Below, in pieces: positions 21,874-33,060 of a DNA stretch of 64,000 nucleotides. Origin of the DNA: Gnetum montanum (lineage: Eukaryota > Streptophyta > Gnetopsida > Gnetales > Gnetaceae); contig MNCI01029622.1 in NCBI GenBank assembly GCA_015680685.1, positions 499,859 to 563,858 of the forward strand, given 5' to 3'. The notes below the pieces were generated by a model, which was not told the origin of the DNA, did no database searches, and saw only the letters and a list, made by a program, of their open reading frames with translations. Numbering within the stretch: position 1 is the stretch's first letter; every line of letters begins with the position of its first letter. A program made the translations under genes and the position numbers.

Positions 21874-23714
21874 TGTAATGCCTAAAAATTTTAGTTTCTA
21901 GAAAATAAAAATTTCCAGTGAAAAAGCTTTAACCTTAGATCCCAAGGACCTCCAAAAAATAGGATTCAAGGTGCCTTAGATAGTCCAATAAGTCACCTAG
22001 GGACTTAGGAAATGTAAAAATTGGGGTAGAAAAATAAAAATGTAATGCAAATCTAAGAAAATAAATGCACATAAATACAAAATATAAATTCAAATTGCAC
22101 AAAAAAATTGAATTTTAAACTCTATTATAAAATAAATAGGAATCCAGAAATTTGTACAAGGGGGTAGCTGAGGATGCAAAAGTGGGTTGACTTCAATGGA
22201 TGCTTGGTATCTATTGAAGCATGTAGCCTTGGATGCCATAGTCAATTCCACAATCTAAATGCTCCACAATTCTTGAAAATGCGAAACCTTGCTACAATCC
22301 TCACAAGATCTATAGCGCTAGTGGAAAAAGAGGGTGAGATGTGTGGGGGTTTTGGGCTACCAAGAAGAGCTACACTAGGATTCTCAAAGCCCAAGTTGCT
22401 TAGCATTTGTGTAGGATCATACACAATCTCAAGGGGATAAAAGGGGTTACAATGGCTATGGGTTCCATGCTAAAAATTGCTCCAAAAGCTTTGTGTTCTC
22501 AAGTGGTGGAATTCTCAAAAATGTGGAACCCTTGCATGGTGCACAAGTTTGGGTTATATAAGTTTTATGACCATGAATTTGCCTGAAAATTTTTTCCCTA
22601 TTTGTTGAGAGATTGGTGTTAGGTTTAGGTGTTGCAAGTGTCTATGTACGGTAATTTTTGATACCCCTAAGGTACCAAAATCATTCCATTTACTAAAAAT
22701 AGTAAACAAGAATTTTATCCATGCTAGGACTTCTAATAGCAATGATAGGCCTATAGGAGCCACACTGAGGTGCATGGGAAACACTGGGGGTATAGCACCC
22801 ACGTTGGGGTATAGCACCCATGCTATGGGTATGGCATCCATGTTGGAGCAATGCTGGGGAAAAGGTGTAGCATTATAGCGTGAAGTAGCAATGCTAGGGG
22901 CCAATAATTATACCTCCCATATTGGGAATGGGTGATGTTACACCTCCCTTAGGTGTTTCTAGCATAGTAAATGCTATACCATATCCCCCCTCCTCCCCCA
23001 CTTCCCCCCGTCCNNNNNNNNNNNNNNNNNNNNNNNNNNNNNNNNNNNNNNNNNNNNNNNNNNNNNNNNNNNNNNNNNNNNNNNNNNNNNNNNNNNNNNN
23101 NNNNNNNNNNNNNNNNNNNNNNNNNNNNNNNNNNNNNNNNNNNNNNNNNNNNNNNNNNNNNNNNNNNNNNNNNNNNNNNNNNNNNNNNNNNNNNNNNNNN
23201 NNNNNNNNNNNNNNNNNNNNNNNNNNNNNNNNNNNNNNNNNNNNNNNNNNNNNNNNNNNNNNNNNNNNNNNNNNNNNNNNNNNNNNNNNNNNNNNNNNNN
23301 NNNNNNNNNNNNNNNNNNNNNNNNNNNNNNNNNNNNNNNNNNNNNNNNNNNNNNNNNNNNNNNNNNNNNNNNNNNNNNNNNNNNNNNNNNNNNNNNNNNN
23401 NNNNNNNNNNNNNNNNNNNNNNNNNNNNNNNNNNNNNNNNNNNCCAAAAAAAACCCATGAAAATGCCAATTTTGGTAGTCCAAAACATATTTTTAACCAC
23501 CCCAAGCCCAAGTATAGGCATGATATGCCTTTTTTCACTTGGGGGTTAAGGCGTTGACCACTTATGAGCATTTTTCATCCCCAAAGCTAAAGTATGCGAA
23601 ATTGCATCTCTTGGATTACAATCTTCACATTTACAATGAATCTTAGCCTCAAGTTTCATGTATGAGGGTTATAATTAAAATAGGGTTATAACATATAATT
23701 TTGATGGTGTTTCA
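21874..23714 (-). mobile_element. Element B, 3' LTR (contains assembly gap)
   Basis: It runs from TGTAATGCC to GTGTTTCA and pairs with 30198-31613. Without the run of N it is 1411 bp against 1416 bp for its partner. Minus-strand TATA-like TTATATAAC lies near 22555. Tandem 19-mers (ggggtatagcacccacgtt and variants) start at 22787 and 22806, with a third variant after that. The plus-strand pyrimidines just inside (ttggcccctctttg, 23715-23728) are the reverse of a polypurine tract, so B reads on the minus strand. Confidence 0.8.
23014..23443. other. Assembly gap (430 N) next to a poly-C tract
   Basis: 430 unknown bases. The left edge is C-rich (runs of 6, 5 and 6 C between 22985 and 23013), and the right edge starts ccaaaaaaaaccc. 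The sister LTR has only a few bases at this place (about 31339-31350). The true gap size is therefore uncertain and probably reflects a local low-complexity expansion that broke the assembly. ORFs spanning it are artefacts. Confidence 0.9.
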
Positions 23715-24855
23715 TTGGCCCCTCTTTGTTGGTATCTAGAGTATTGACCCAAGAGGCATCAACAATGAATACAAAACACTACTATAGGTCCATCACTGAT
23801 GTTTCCTCTCTATGCTTAATTCAGTCATGTTGAACCATGGAAAAGAGTGTTTATGGTGATGGGACAAGGCTATGATGAGAAAATGGTAATGATGGTTAAA
23901 AATGTATTCCAAGTGCTAATATCATGGCTATAACATGGAATGGACATGTTGGTCAATCGATGAGTTTTGACACTTCATGTTTTGAGATGTTGGTAACTCA
24001 AAAAATACATTTTAGGATCCAACACCTTTCTCCAAGGTTTCTTAGGACATTAGGAACCTCTCTTTGCTTGTTTGAAGCCATAGATTTGGACTCTTGGTCT
24101 TCATGGACCATTCCAACTTATTGGCAATTTGCTTTTCATTTTTTCTTGTGGAGTCAAACCTTCATTGGATTTCTTTACCAAAGTTGGGTTGATTTTTATT
24201 TTCTACTAAATGAGGTATGTTACATCCAAAAAATTGAATGATGGAGCATGATGAAGGAGATGTCACATGGACACAATTCTTGAATTTCATACATAGGTAA
24301 ACATTGGTGTTGAAGATAAGGAAGGCTATACTAAGGCTATGGGGCTGGGTTCAAGAAGATGATAATAGGGAATGAGGTGAAATTGGTATGGCATGACAAA
24401 CTCACTGAATCTTATTCTTTGAGGTTATGTGATGGCTTTCTACCATGATGAGTTGCACCTTTGCAATGACTCTAGGCTTTACCCTACAAGGAAAACTCCA
24501 AGAGAATAAGAAAACTAGCCAAAGAAAACATGTTGTTACAAAGTAATGCATAGGGCTACATGAGACATCAACAAACTAGGCCATAATAGGTTACCATCAT
24601 TACCACAAAAGGAAGTATATGTATTGTGCTCTGGATTGATAAAGTTTTATAGTTCATTCACTATGCCAAATAAGGAGAGAATGATAGAGCATGTAGGCTC
24701 ACTTATTATAGATCACCAAAGTCATCAACATTAGTCATCCATTCCAACCTATCAATAATGATAAACAATGCTACAAGAAAAGATGTAAGTGCTAGACATA
24801 ATTAGGGATATGTGATGGATTTAATGTTGTATTGCAAGGGTTTGACAAGGTCATG
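23715..24855 (-). mobile_element. Element B internal, no recognisable gene
   Basis: This starts with the reverse polypurine tract. Its first 250 bases also occur, reversed, at 690-979, which confirms they belong to the B family. Pol (reverse transcriptase, RNase H, integrase) would be expected here on the minus strand, but I see none of their motifs, so this copy appears to have lost them. The 105-residue ORF at 23924-24241 has no recognised features. Confidence 0.5.
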
Positions 24856-25670
24856 AGTAGGCTTAAGTCCTAGTGAGGAACTTGGCCCTATGTGTTTTCT
24901 CCCTACCATCATGGTCTAGATGGGAATTTCAACTAAGGGACCCTCCATGATGTTTTGGGCTTCAAGGTCAATCATCAAACTTCTTTAGAGTGTTATGGCT
25001 ACATAGTAAAGTGGCTTTAGGCTTTATATTTGAGTACATAAGGTCAACTTAGCACACATCACAAGAGGAACCCATTTACGCTTTAGGGCTAGTTGAATTT
25101 GTTTACTCATCCTCCCAACTCATTCTTGCATGACAACATAAGCACATCAAGTGGCACTTGTGTAATAAAATTGTTAAATAATGTAAAATACATTAATAAT
25201 AATACATATAGGAGTCAAAAAACATTATCTTAAAGGCCAAACAAGGTTTGAACATAGCCAAAAAATGTTATAATATGTGGGTCAAGGAAACTAGTGTAAA
25301 ATAAAAGTAAATGGGGTAAAATAGGGCCAAATGAAGGTCTAATGGAAGTTAAGACCTCATTAAGTGGTTCAAAAAAGGTCAAGTAAATCCTTAGTGATGT
25401 CAAAAGATGAAGGAATGTGGTCGAATAGGGCCAAATGATGCAAAAGTAGTGAAAATGATCTTATACCTACCATGAACATGTATAGTAATGAGGAGAGGAG
25501 TGGATAGCACCTTCCCATTTTGAGAGAATTTTCACTTCACTATCACAAAAGTTGAGCATGGGTGGATGGCCATTTTTCCTAAGTAAGGCTTGCTCAATGA
25601 TAGATTGAATCAACTCTTTGTTGGTAGGCATGTCTTTGCTCATAGGTATAGAAGTCAACACTTGAGCTAG
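24856..25670 (-). pseudogene. Ty3/gypsy protease region (element B)
   Basis: Minus-strand text from the ORF at 25661-25467 (VLTSIPMSKDMPTNKELIQ...) followed at about 25060-24900 by a GSS-x-x-VC motif and a segment like PKATLLCSHNTLKKFDD. These echo the linker and NGSALNVCP active-site neighbourhood of Tat-type gypsy proteases. The match is weak in single blocks, but its order relative to the gag at 27100-28840 is right. Stops are frequent. Confidence 0.5.
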
Positions 25671-26249
25671 TGTGTCCCTATGAGAAGGAGATGCATGACT
25701 AGGTCATACAAGCTTGATGATGTATTCTTTTATTTCAATGATCATTTGACTTGCCCCATTATTACAAAGAAATTCTTTCCCTTGGCACATAATGTTTTAG
25801 CCATAGTGGTTCTAACTTCCTCCATCCTTCCTAGAATTTATGGCTTAGGTTGTAGTCCATGTGTCTTGGGCCCCTTGTTTATGGATGTGGTTGATATTGG
25901 TGTAGCCTATTTTGAAGCCTTTTGTTGTTGGGCACCTTAAGTGGGCTTTGTTATTGGTTTGGTGATAGGCTTTTGTTGTTGCTATTATGATGATGGTTTC
26001 TTACTAACCTCTAATTTATTGACCATAATAGATGGGCTTTGGTCATAGGTCCTTATGGTCTTACTTGTTGAAGGTGGAGGGACATAAATAATAAATGGTT
26101 TCCTAGGCTTTGGAGGTTATGTTGTGATGTTGAAGCCACTAAAGGAGGAACATGTATTATGAAGGGATTCTTAGGGGCTAGAGTAGGTGGTACCCATATG
26201 ATTAATGGATTTCTAGGCTTTGTATTTTGGGGCTACGATGGTACTTTGA
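25671..26249 (-). mobile_element. Element B gag-protease linker, eroded
   Basis: Low-information sequence whose minus strand is proline- and asparagine-rich (phrases like NPLIIWVPPTLAPKNPFII). That would suit a Gag-Pro linker. It is cut at 26249 by the solo LTR. No domain is recognised. Confidence 0.4.
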
Positions 26250-27046
26250 TGATGATGAGTGGCGAGCTACCCCTACACTCAACCATACAAATATGAGCGC
26301 TTCATGCACGATCTGGTCGAACTCCGCAGACGGACTAGTTGTGGTATCTAGACAGTTACTCGTAGATCATAGTTCGCTGTCGTCCCAAAATTACTTGTAT
26401 TATCACGGTTATATGGTTAAGTAAGCTTGAGGTATATGATTTTTATAGCTTTTGTATTTTTTATGTCTTCTACTAACAAATGAGAGGGAGAGAGAACTAA
26501 GTGGCTAACTTACATTACCTATTCATTAATTAAGTTCTAAATGTTCCTAACACTAGTATCCATTCCCACTTTCCGTACACATCTTGAACTAATGCAACGC
26601 TGCTGGGGTTACCAAACGCTAATCGTTACTAGGTTACCAAGTGCTACACGCATGCTCGAAGTGGTCATACTGAGTGTATTTAACTAAGGGGGTTGAAGGT
26701 TGAGAAAGATATTAATTAACTAGGAAAGGGTTAAACAATAATTAATTACTAATTAGCTTAATCTATATGCTGCAAGGTTTATCATAAAGTTCGTCTTTAT
26801 TTCCATACACAAAATTATGCTCAGGTACAAATTGCTTGAATAAAGATCCATTCACTCTATGACTTCTACTTCAGGCACACAAAAATAATTCTAACTCTGG
26901 AATTACTAAACTGCAAGAATCTAGCTAAGGGTCTAATTGTAACTTTTTTGGAACCAATGGCGCCACCTCTTATTTATAGAAGATGAGGTAGGAAATGATA
27001 TCGCATATGCGATATCATGTGGTGGTTGTGATATCGCGGTTCATCA
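26250..27046 (-). mobile_element. Solo family A LTR inside element B
   Basis: This is a 797-bp LTR from TGATGAGTGGCGAG to GGTTCATCA. It holds the family marks ('gactagttgtgg', 'ctgtcgtccca', 'gttaccaaacgctaatc', 'gattaccaag'-like lines), a minus-strand TATA box near 26970-26978, and GATATC palindromes at 26999-27038. No internal A sequence adjoins it on either side, so it is a solo LTR left by recombination. GATGA flanks it on both sides if the LTR is taken to begin at TGAGTGG (26253). Confidence 0.75.
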
Positions 27047-28840
27047 GATGACAAATGGTTTTGTAGGAGGATTACACTATTTGGTTTTCATGAATGAGGC
27101 TCTATTATAAGAGTTGTTGTTGGCTCTTAGAGAGTTGGAATCATTCAATACCAACTCTCCATTATCTATCATATTCTAGAGGTCATCCTTTAATGCTAAG
27201 AAAAAATCAATCTCATGACGAGCCATTTGATGATAATGATAGTACCTATCAAGTCTAAAGTACTTTGGTAGCTTGTGATCATCTTTGGTAGCTATCATTG
27301 GGTCTTTGGCCATGTCACAAATGATCATGCCTCTTACAAGCCTCTTTAGACTATTTCCTATGTTGTATATGGTCATCTTTAAGCAAATGTTCTAGAAGCT
27401 TAAAGTGCTTCATAGGAAACCTAGTATACTTAGACCTATCCTTACATCAAAAGTTTAGTCTTCATTAGATTTGGGGTGTAGGAAGTGAATGGTTGGGATG
27501 AGTCTTGGTATATGTTGCATAGTAGTGATTCCCACCTTTCCCCTTATTTTGACTCTTTTGTTACTGTAGTAATAACTATAGGTTCTTTCTTGGTTTTATC
27601 CCTATCCATTCTTGCATGCTGGGATTTATAGGACACATAGGCTAGATTGTTGCTTTCCTTAGCTACTTCCTTGATGTTCTTAGTTTGCAAGAAGTCTTGG
27701 CTTAGTGACTGGGGCTCTAGGTAGTAGATCTTTGACATGATAATGTTATTTAATACTTCCTTGTAGATGGCTAAGAGTTGAGTTTTAGCAATAGGCTCTA
27801 GGATCTCATTAAGTGTTGAGTTCTACCTTTGCATGAACCTTTTGATAGGTTCAAATGGCCCCTACTTCACCTTCATCAATTGGTCCAATGTGGCATCCAA
27901 ATTCAAGTTGTATTTGAAGTGGTTGACAAGTTGGCTAATCAACTCCTCAAGGAAAGAGATGGAACCCCTAGGTAAGGATTGATACTAATCTAGAGCCTTT
28001 TCCTTGAGGGGAATGGGGAAAATGCATAGTATCGTATGAGGCCAAGATTGAAAAAAGAGACACTTAGAATGAAAGATTACTAGATGTACATTGGAACTCC
28101 CATCACCTTTGTATTTGGTGATGTTTGAAATAGGTAAGCTTATGGGCAAGGTTATTTTAGGTACCATGGGGCCTATAGGATCATCTTGGTAGAAATCTAG
28201 AACCTTGACCATCTAAGTTATGTTGGCCTTAAGTTTTCATAGCAGTTAAGTAAGGTCTTCGATCATTTGGAAAGCTTGATCCAAGCCTTGGGGCATCCTT
28301 GTAGGCTTCAATTCTTTTGTTGATGGTTGAGGAAGAAGTTATGAGACTTAGGGCTATGTGATGGATATTGATATAGATAAAATATTTTGCATGATCACCC
28401 TTGTAGTTAGGCTAAATAAGGAGAAAGGGATCTTAGTTGGGACTTGTGGTCTGAAGTAGGAAAAGGATGTTTGAGGGGCTTGTATTGTTTGGGATCCCAA
28501 TGAGGGTGCTACCAATATGACAAAGGAAGATGGCAAGGTAGAAATCATTGATGTTTGATGAATGGAGTTAGGCTATGTGGCAAAGAGCATTGATGAGAAT
28601 AAGGATGTGGATTGTGACATAGGTTATGTCTAGTGTGTGGTGATGATGGATGTGGATCCAAACATGGTAGGATGAATAGGTGGAGAGTTGGGATGAGGGA
28701 GTTTTCCCATTGATGAGATAAGAGGTGTGGAGTTGGGTGTGGTTGTTTGAGAAGTTGAAGATTAGAAAATAATTTTGATGAAGTTTTTTGGCTGTTTTTC
28801 AACGTTAAACTCATCTTCCTCTTCTTGATGATCATCTAAG
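27047..28840 (-). pseudogene. Ty3/gypsy gag (element B)
   Basis: Minus-strand Gag with a readable retrotransposon gag domain: ITKYKGDGSSNVHLVIFHSK, SWPHTILCIFPIPLKEKALD (28110-27988), LPRGSISFLEELISQLVNHF, and LMKVK-GPFEPIKRFMQR (about 27880-27815). It continues with ESNNLAYVSYKSQ and, at about 27260-27176, YYHYHQMARHEIDFFLALKDDL. The last block resembles the YCxYHxxxGHxTxxCxxLK zinc-finger-like motif of Tat-type elements with its cysteines lost. The N-terminal 28545-28835 stretch is rich in Pro, His and Ser. Confidence 0.75.
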
Positions 28841-30197
28841 CTAATTTCCTTACTAAACTCATCAACCTTTATGAGTTGTATGAGCATTTTTATATAAATG
28901 TCTATGAGGGGGATTTGGTCAGAAGGGGATGGGATGTATTATTTCCCATCCAAGTGAATGATTTCAAATTAATGCTTAGCGTTAGATTCAAAGTGAGGTA
29001 TCAAGAGACTAGCTTGTATTATGGCATAAAAGAAGTTGTAGAACTTCTCATTAATGATTGAAAAATCTAGATTTTTGCCTCTTTGCCTAAGCAATTAACT
29101 TCATTCTATGATTGCAAGGTCTTTCGAGTCATAAACACAAATTGCATCTTGGCTGGATACCATATTTGTTAGGTTAAGAGGTAGTATGATTGATCAACTG
29201 AAATACATTGTCAAAAGATGTTTTTTTGACTTTTTACTATTTTTGGTAAAACTTTTAGTAAGTTGGATTTCCCAATGGTGCATTTTAATATAAATGGAAA
29301 TGAAGGAGGGTAAGGGGATAAGGTGTCAACAATTATCTTACCCACTTTCACTATGTTGGAGTTCTCCCATTTTAGTCAAAACAATATCATTTTTGGAAAA
29401 AAGTGGGTTTTGCTAGAAAAGTTCACAATAAGGGGTGGGGGGAGGGGGTTTGGGTAGTCTAGTAGTATGACACCCATGCTAAGGAGGGTATGACACCCAC
29501 ATTGGTGGGTATGGCACACATCCATACTAAGGGGGGTATGACACACACCCACGTTGAGGGGGATATGACACCCATGCTAAGGGGGTTATGACACCCTTGC
29601 TAGGCCTTAAAATTTCCAACAACTATTATGAATTGTTTGCCAAAACCTAGACACCCATGCTAGGAGTGAGAAGGGGGAAAGAAGGGGGGATAAGATGGAA
29701 AATCTTACATTTCCCTTCACAAAAATAGGAAAAGAGGGTTTACTTTGGGGAACTTTATGTTTTGCTAAAAAAGCAAAATGGTAACTTTGATTTTTCAACA
29801 ACATGGGTTTTATTAAGTTGTCAAAATTGACCCTGCTAAAAAATTTTCATAATAAGGGGGATGGTTTTGGATGATGAAATTACCAATGCTGGCCTAGTTA
29901 AAAAAATTTTATAGCAAAAGGGGTAAAGGTTTTGGTAGAACATCAACATAGGCTTTCAAATTTCTAGCAACTACTATGAAATTTTTTTAAAACCCAAATT
30001 ATCTACCACCTCCATGCTGGGTTTTGATGATAAGGGGGATTGGATCAAACATTGGTTTGGTAGCAAAAGAGGTGTTAATAAAATTTAATTTTTTTAAAAA
30101 TATTTCAAAAATTTTTAGGTTGTGGAAAACACTGGCATATAGGTAAAAAAATAAAGATAGAATTTGGGTAGAGGGCCTCCTTCTAGTGCTAGAAAAC
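28841..30197 (-). mobile_element. Element B leader with repeat array
   Basis: This is the region between gag and the 5' LTR. It includes a degenerate array at 29466-29606 of units like ggtatgacacccatgctaag, about 22-35 bases apart, which echo the array inside the B LTR. The rest is A/T-rich with no frame. I could not identify a primer-binding site beside 30197. Confidence 0.5.
29466..29606. repeat. Degenerate tandem array (gtatgacacccatgct units)
   Basis: About six units of the theme gggtatgacacccatgctaag, of variable spacing. The theme also occurs inside both B LTRs (22787-22850 and 31106-31205) but here sits in the leader, outside the LTR. It may be a duplicated LTR promoter module. Confidence 0.6.
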
Positions 30198-31613
30198 TAT
30201 AACATTTGAAAAATTTGGTTGCTAGAAAATAGAAAATTCTAGTAAAATATCTTTAACCTTAGATCCCAAGGGCCTTTGAAAAACAAGATCTAAGGTACCC
30301 TGGATAGTCTAGTAGATCATCTAGGCACTTAGAAAATGTAAAAACGGGGGTAGAAAAATAAAAATATAATGTAGATATGAGAAAATAAATGCACAATTAT
30401 ACAAAAAATAAATTCAACTTTCACAACAAAAATAAACTTTAAAATTTATTATAAAATAAAGGGGAGTCTAGAAATATGTACAAGGGATGCTTGAGGATGT
30501 AAAAGAGGGTTCACTTCAATGGGTGCTTGGAATCTATTAAATCAGGTAGCCTTGGATGCCACAGTTGGCCCCATGATCCAAATGCATTATAGCTCATGAA
30601 AATGAAAAAACTTGCTACAATTCTCCCTAGATCTACAACATTGGTGATGCATGGGTAAGATGTATGGGGGGTTTGTGCTACGAAGAAGAGCTATGTTGGG
30701 ATTTCATAATGCTCAGGTTGCTCAACATTGATGCAAGGCCATACAATCTCAAAGGGGTAAAAGGGGTTACAATGGCTATGGGTTCCACATTGAAAATTTC
30801 TCCAAAAGATTTATGTTTTCAAGAGGTGGAATTATAAGAAATGTGAAACCCTTTCATGATGCACAAGTTTGGGTTATATAAGTTTTATGGCCATGAATTT
30901 TGTTGCAAATTTTCTGCCTAATTGATGACAGGTTGGTGTTATGTGTAGGTGTTGCAAGTGTCTATGTATGGTAAGTTTTGATATCCCCAAAGTACCAAAA
31001 CTAGTCTATTTACTAAGAATATTAAATAGGAACTTTACACACACTAGGCCTTCTAATAGTAACATTAACCTTGTAGGAGCCATCTTGAGGTGCATGGGAA
31101 ACACTGGGGTATGACATCCATGCTAGGGGTATAACACCCACACTAGGGGTATAACACCCAGAATAGGGTATAGCATCCACATTGGGGGTATGGAATCCAT
31201 GTTGGAGCAACATTGGAAGGAAGATGTAGCACTAGGAGGTGAAGTAGCAAAGATGGCAAAGCAAGAGTTATGCCCCCCATGCTATGCATGGATGATGTTA
31301 CATCCCCCTCAGGTGTTTCCAATGTAGTAAATGTTATAACCCTCAAAAAATCAATGAAATGCCAATTTTGGTAGTTCAAAAGGCATTTTTAACTCCCCCA
31401 AGCCCAAATATATGCATGATATGGTTTTTTTCACTTGGAGGTTAAGGCTTTGATCACTTATGAGGTGTTTTTCAACCCTAAAAGCTAAAGTATGTGATAT
31501 TGCATCTCTTGGATTGCAATCTTCACATTTACAATAAATTTTAGCCTTGAGTTTCATGGCATGAAGGTTACAATGAAAATAAGGTTGCAACATGCAATTT
31601 TGGTGGTGTTTCA
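30198..31613 (-). mobile_element. Element B, 5' LTR (1416 bp)
   Basis: Partner of 21874-23714. It runs from TATAACATTTG (eroded TGTAATGCC) to GTGTTTCA. It carries the same 'cttagatcccaag' block, 'ggttatataag', the 'ggtataacacccacact' array at 31115-31200 and 'gccaattttggtag'. It is followed by tcatc at 31614-31618, matching tcatt (21869-21873) at four of five bases. Confidence 0.8.
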
Positions 31614-31851
31614 TCATCATTTTCTAACTCTACCATCCCCATGCTAGCATGACCTCTAAGGCTAGGCATTAATTCCTTAGGTCAAACCCTCAAAGGTCAT
31701 CTCAAGAGACACATCTATTGTTATAATGCATCCTTTCAGGTCTTAATTATAACGCATCTTTTCAAGTCTTGTTATCATAATGATAACACTTGGTATGAAG
31801 AGAAACCATCTTTTTTATGTAGCAAGACAATTTTGGAATAGGGATGGTACA
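31614..31851 (-). mobile_element. Element C, 3' LTR, second piece
   Basis: Resumes the C LTR interrupted at 21873 and matches 36515-36747: 'ctctaccatcccc', 'gcatgacctct', 'caagagacacatc', 'tgataacactt' and 'ttatgtag'. It ends GGGATGGTACA at 31851. Confidence 0.8.
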
Positions 31852-31864
31852 ATCTACCCCTCTT
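31852..31864 (-). other. Polypurine tract of element C
   Basis: The plus strand reads atctacccctctt directly after the LTR, so the minus strand reads AAGAGGGGTAGAT directly before it. This is the polypurine tract that primes plus-strand synthesis. It fixes element C on the minus strand, with this side as the 3' end. Confidence 0.7.
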
Positions 31865-31981
31865 AGGTTTTTCTCATCCTCAAACAAGTCCATGTCCACT
31901 ATATTTTTCTAGATCCAATGCATCATTTATGATCCCATGCTCCAATAATTTGATTTCTTCTTTAGACATGTCCTTTGTAAC

Positions 31982-33060
31982 TTAGAAGAATTGGACATCA
32001 TGCCAAGTATAATCTAGGGTATTAATGAAGAATTTTGTTAATCCATCCTCATTAATCATAGTAGAGTAATTGGTAAATTATGGTTCTTGATGAGTACTAT
32101 TCATCAACATCATCTGTACTTGAATTCTAGAATCTGATTTATCTATTGAAGATTTGAAGTAAGCTGAATATGTACTAGCTAATGGAATTTCATGATAAAT
32201 TGATGGAAATAACTTCTTCAAATGAGGTTCATCTTCTAAGGATTCTTTGACACATCCATGTTTTAAGAATTAATAAACACTACTTCCAACTTTTGCATTG
32301 AAGTCTCCAAAAAGGACAATTGGCATTCGATCAGTATATCTTACAAATGAATTATTCTTCAAACTTTCTTCTATTTGCTTAATCAAGTATGCTCCTTGAC
32401 ATAGTCTAATATTTGATGTTGATTTGACAATTAAATGTGTGTTGACTATACATACACATCTTCCTAATAGATGGATTTTTAGTATTAATGCTAAGGCTAT
32501 GTGATTTTTCTGAAATCTTGATTGTTCTTTCCTTTCCATCCTTTGGAGTTCTAGAATTTCAAAAATCATATTTTCTAAACTACATTCAAATCTTTGTACT
32601 AATTCAGATTTGACTTTTTTATAAAAGATTGTGCAACCATCCATGTGATTTTTGCAATAGGATAATCTGTATGGCTTAAAAGAAGAACTTTCACAAGAAC
32701 CTTTTTTCTTATAAATATCTTTGTATCTCATCTTTTCAAAATCTGGTTGGAATTGGTATAGAAATTCCCATGGCAAGACTTTTTGTAGGCATAAAAAATC
32801 AGCATCCAAATTTTGTAACTTTGATAAAATGCATGGATGCCAATATTCATGCCAATCCAAGGCCCATGATGGACATACCAAATGTTGTTTCTTAGTTGCT
32901 AGGTATCTTGCAAATATGTTCTTTGTTACAATTTTTATTCTTATTCTTGAATTCTCTGTTGGGTCATTACTCTTTATAGGTATCATGTTAGAATAAGATT
33001 ATGACTCTCGATGTTGTTCTACCATATGATTTGATTGTAAGAAAAATCGATATACATCTT
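31982..33060 (-). pseudogene. Captured CCR4-type exo/endonuclease fragment
   Basis: The minus strand carries one continuous frame of about 360 codons related to the C-terminal nuclease domain of CCR4-like deadenylases (endonuclease/exonuclease/phosphatase superfamily), which shorten mRNA poly(A) tails. The longest uninterrupted part (32986-32270) has 238 residues. Blocks in family order are RIKIVTKNIFARYLAT, CPSWALDWHEYWHPCIL, DADFLCLQKVLPWEFL, FQPDFEKM-YKDIYKKK, MDGCTIFYKKVKSELVQRFE, CIVNTHLI and MPIVLFGDFNAKVGSSVY. After a stop come LASTYSAYFKSS and, after another, FTNYSTMI...INTLDY. The metal-binding Glu of CLQEV is Lys here, and the terminal SDH motif is absent. In-frame stops at 32270 and 32078 fit single C-to-T changes. 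There is no sign of introns. It lies inside LTR element C, in the same sense, just before the 3' LTR. This suggests a reverse-transcribed host gene piece taken up by the element. Confidence 0.75.

Noticed and set aside
22894-23571. ORFs of 169-225 residues across the N run
   Set aside because: They consist mostly of unknown bases in an assembly gap within an LTR.
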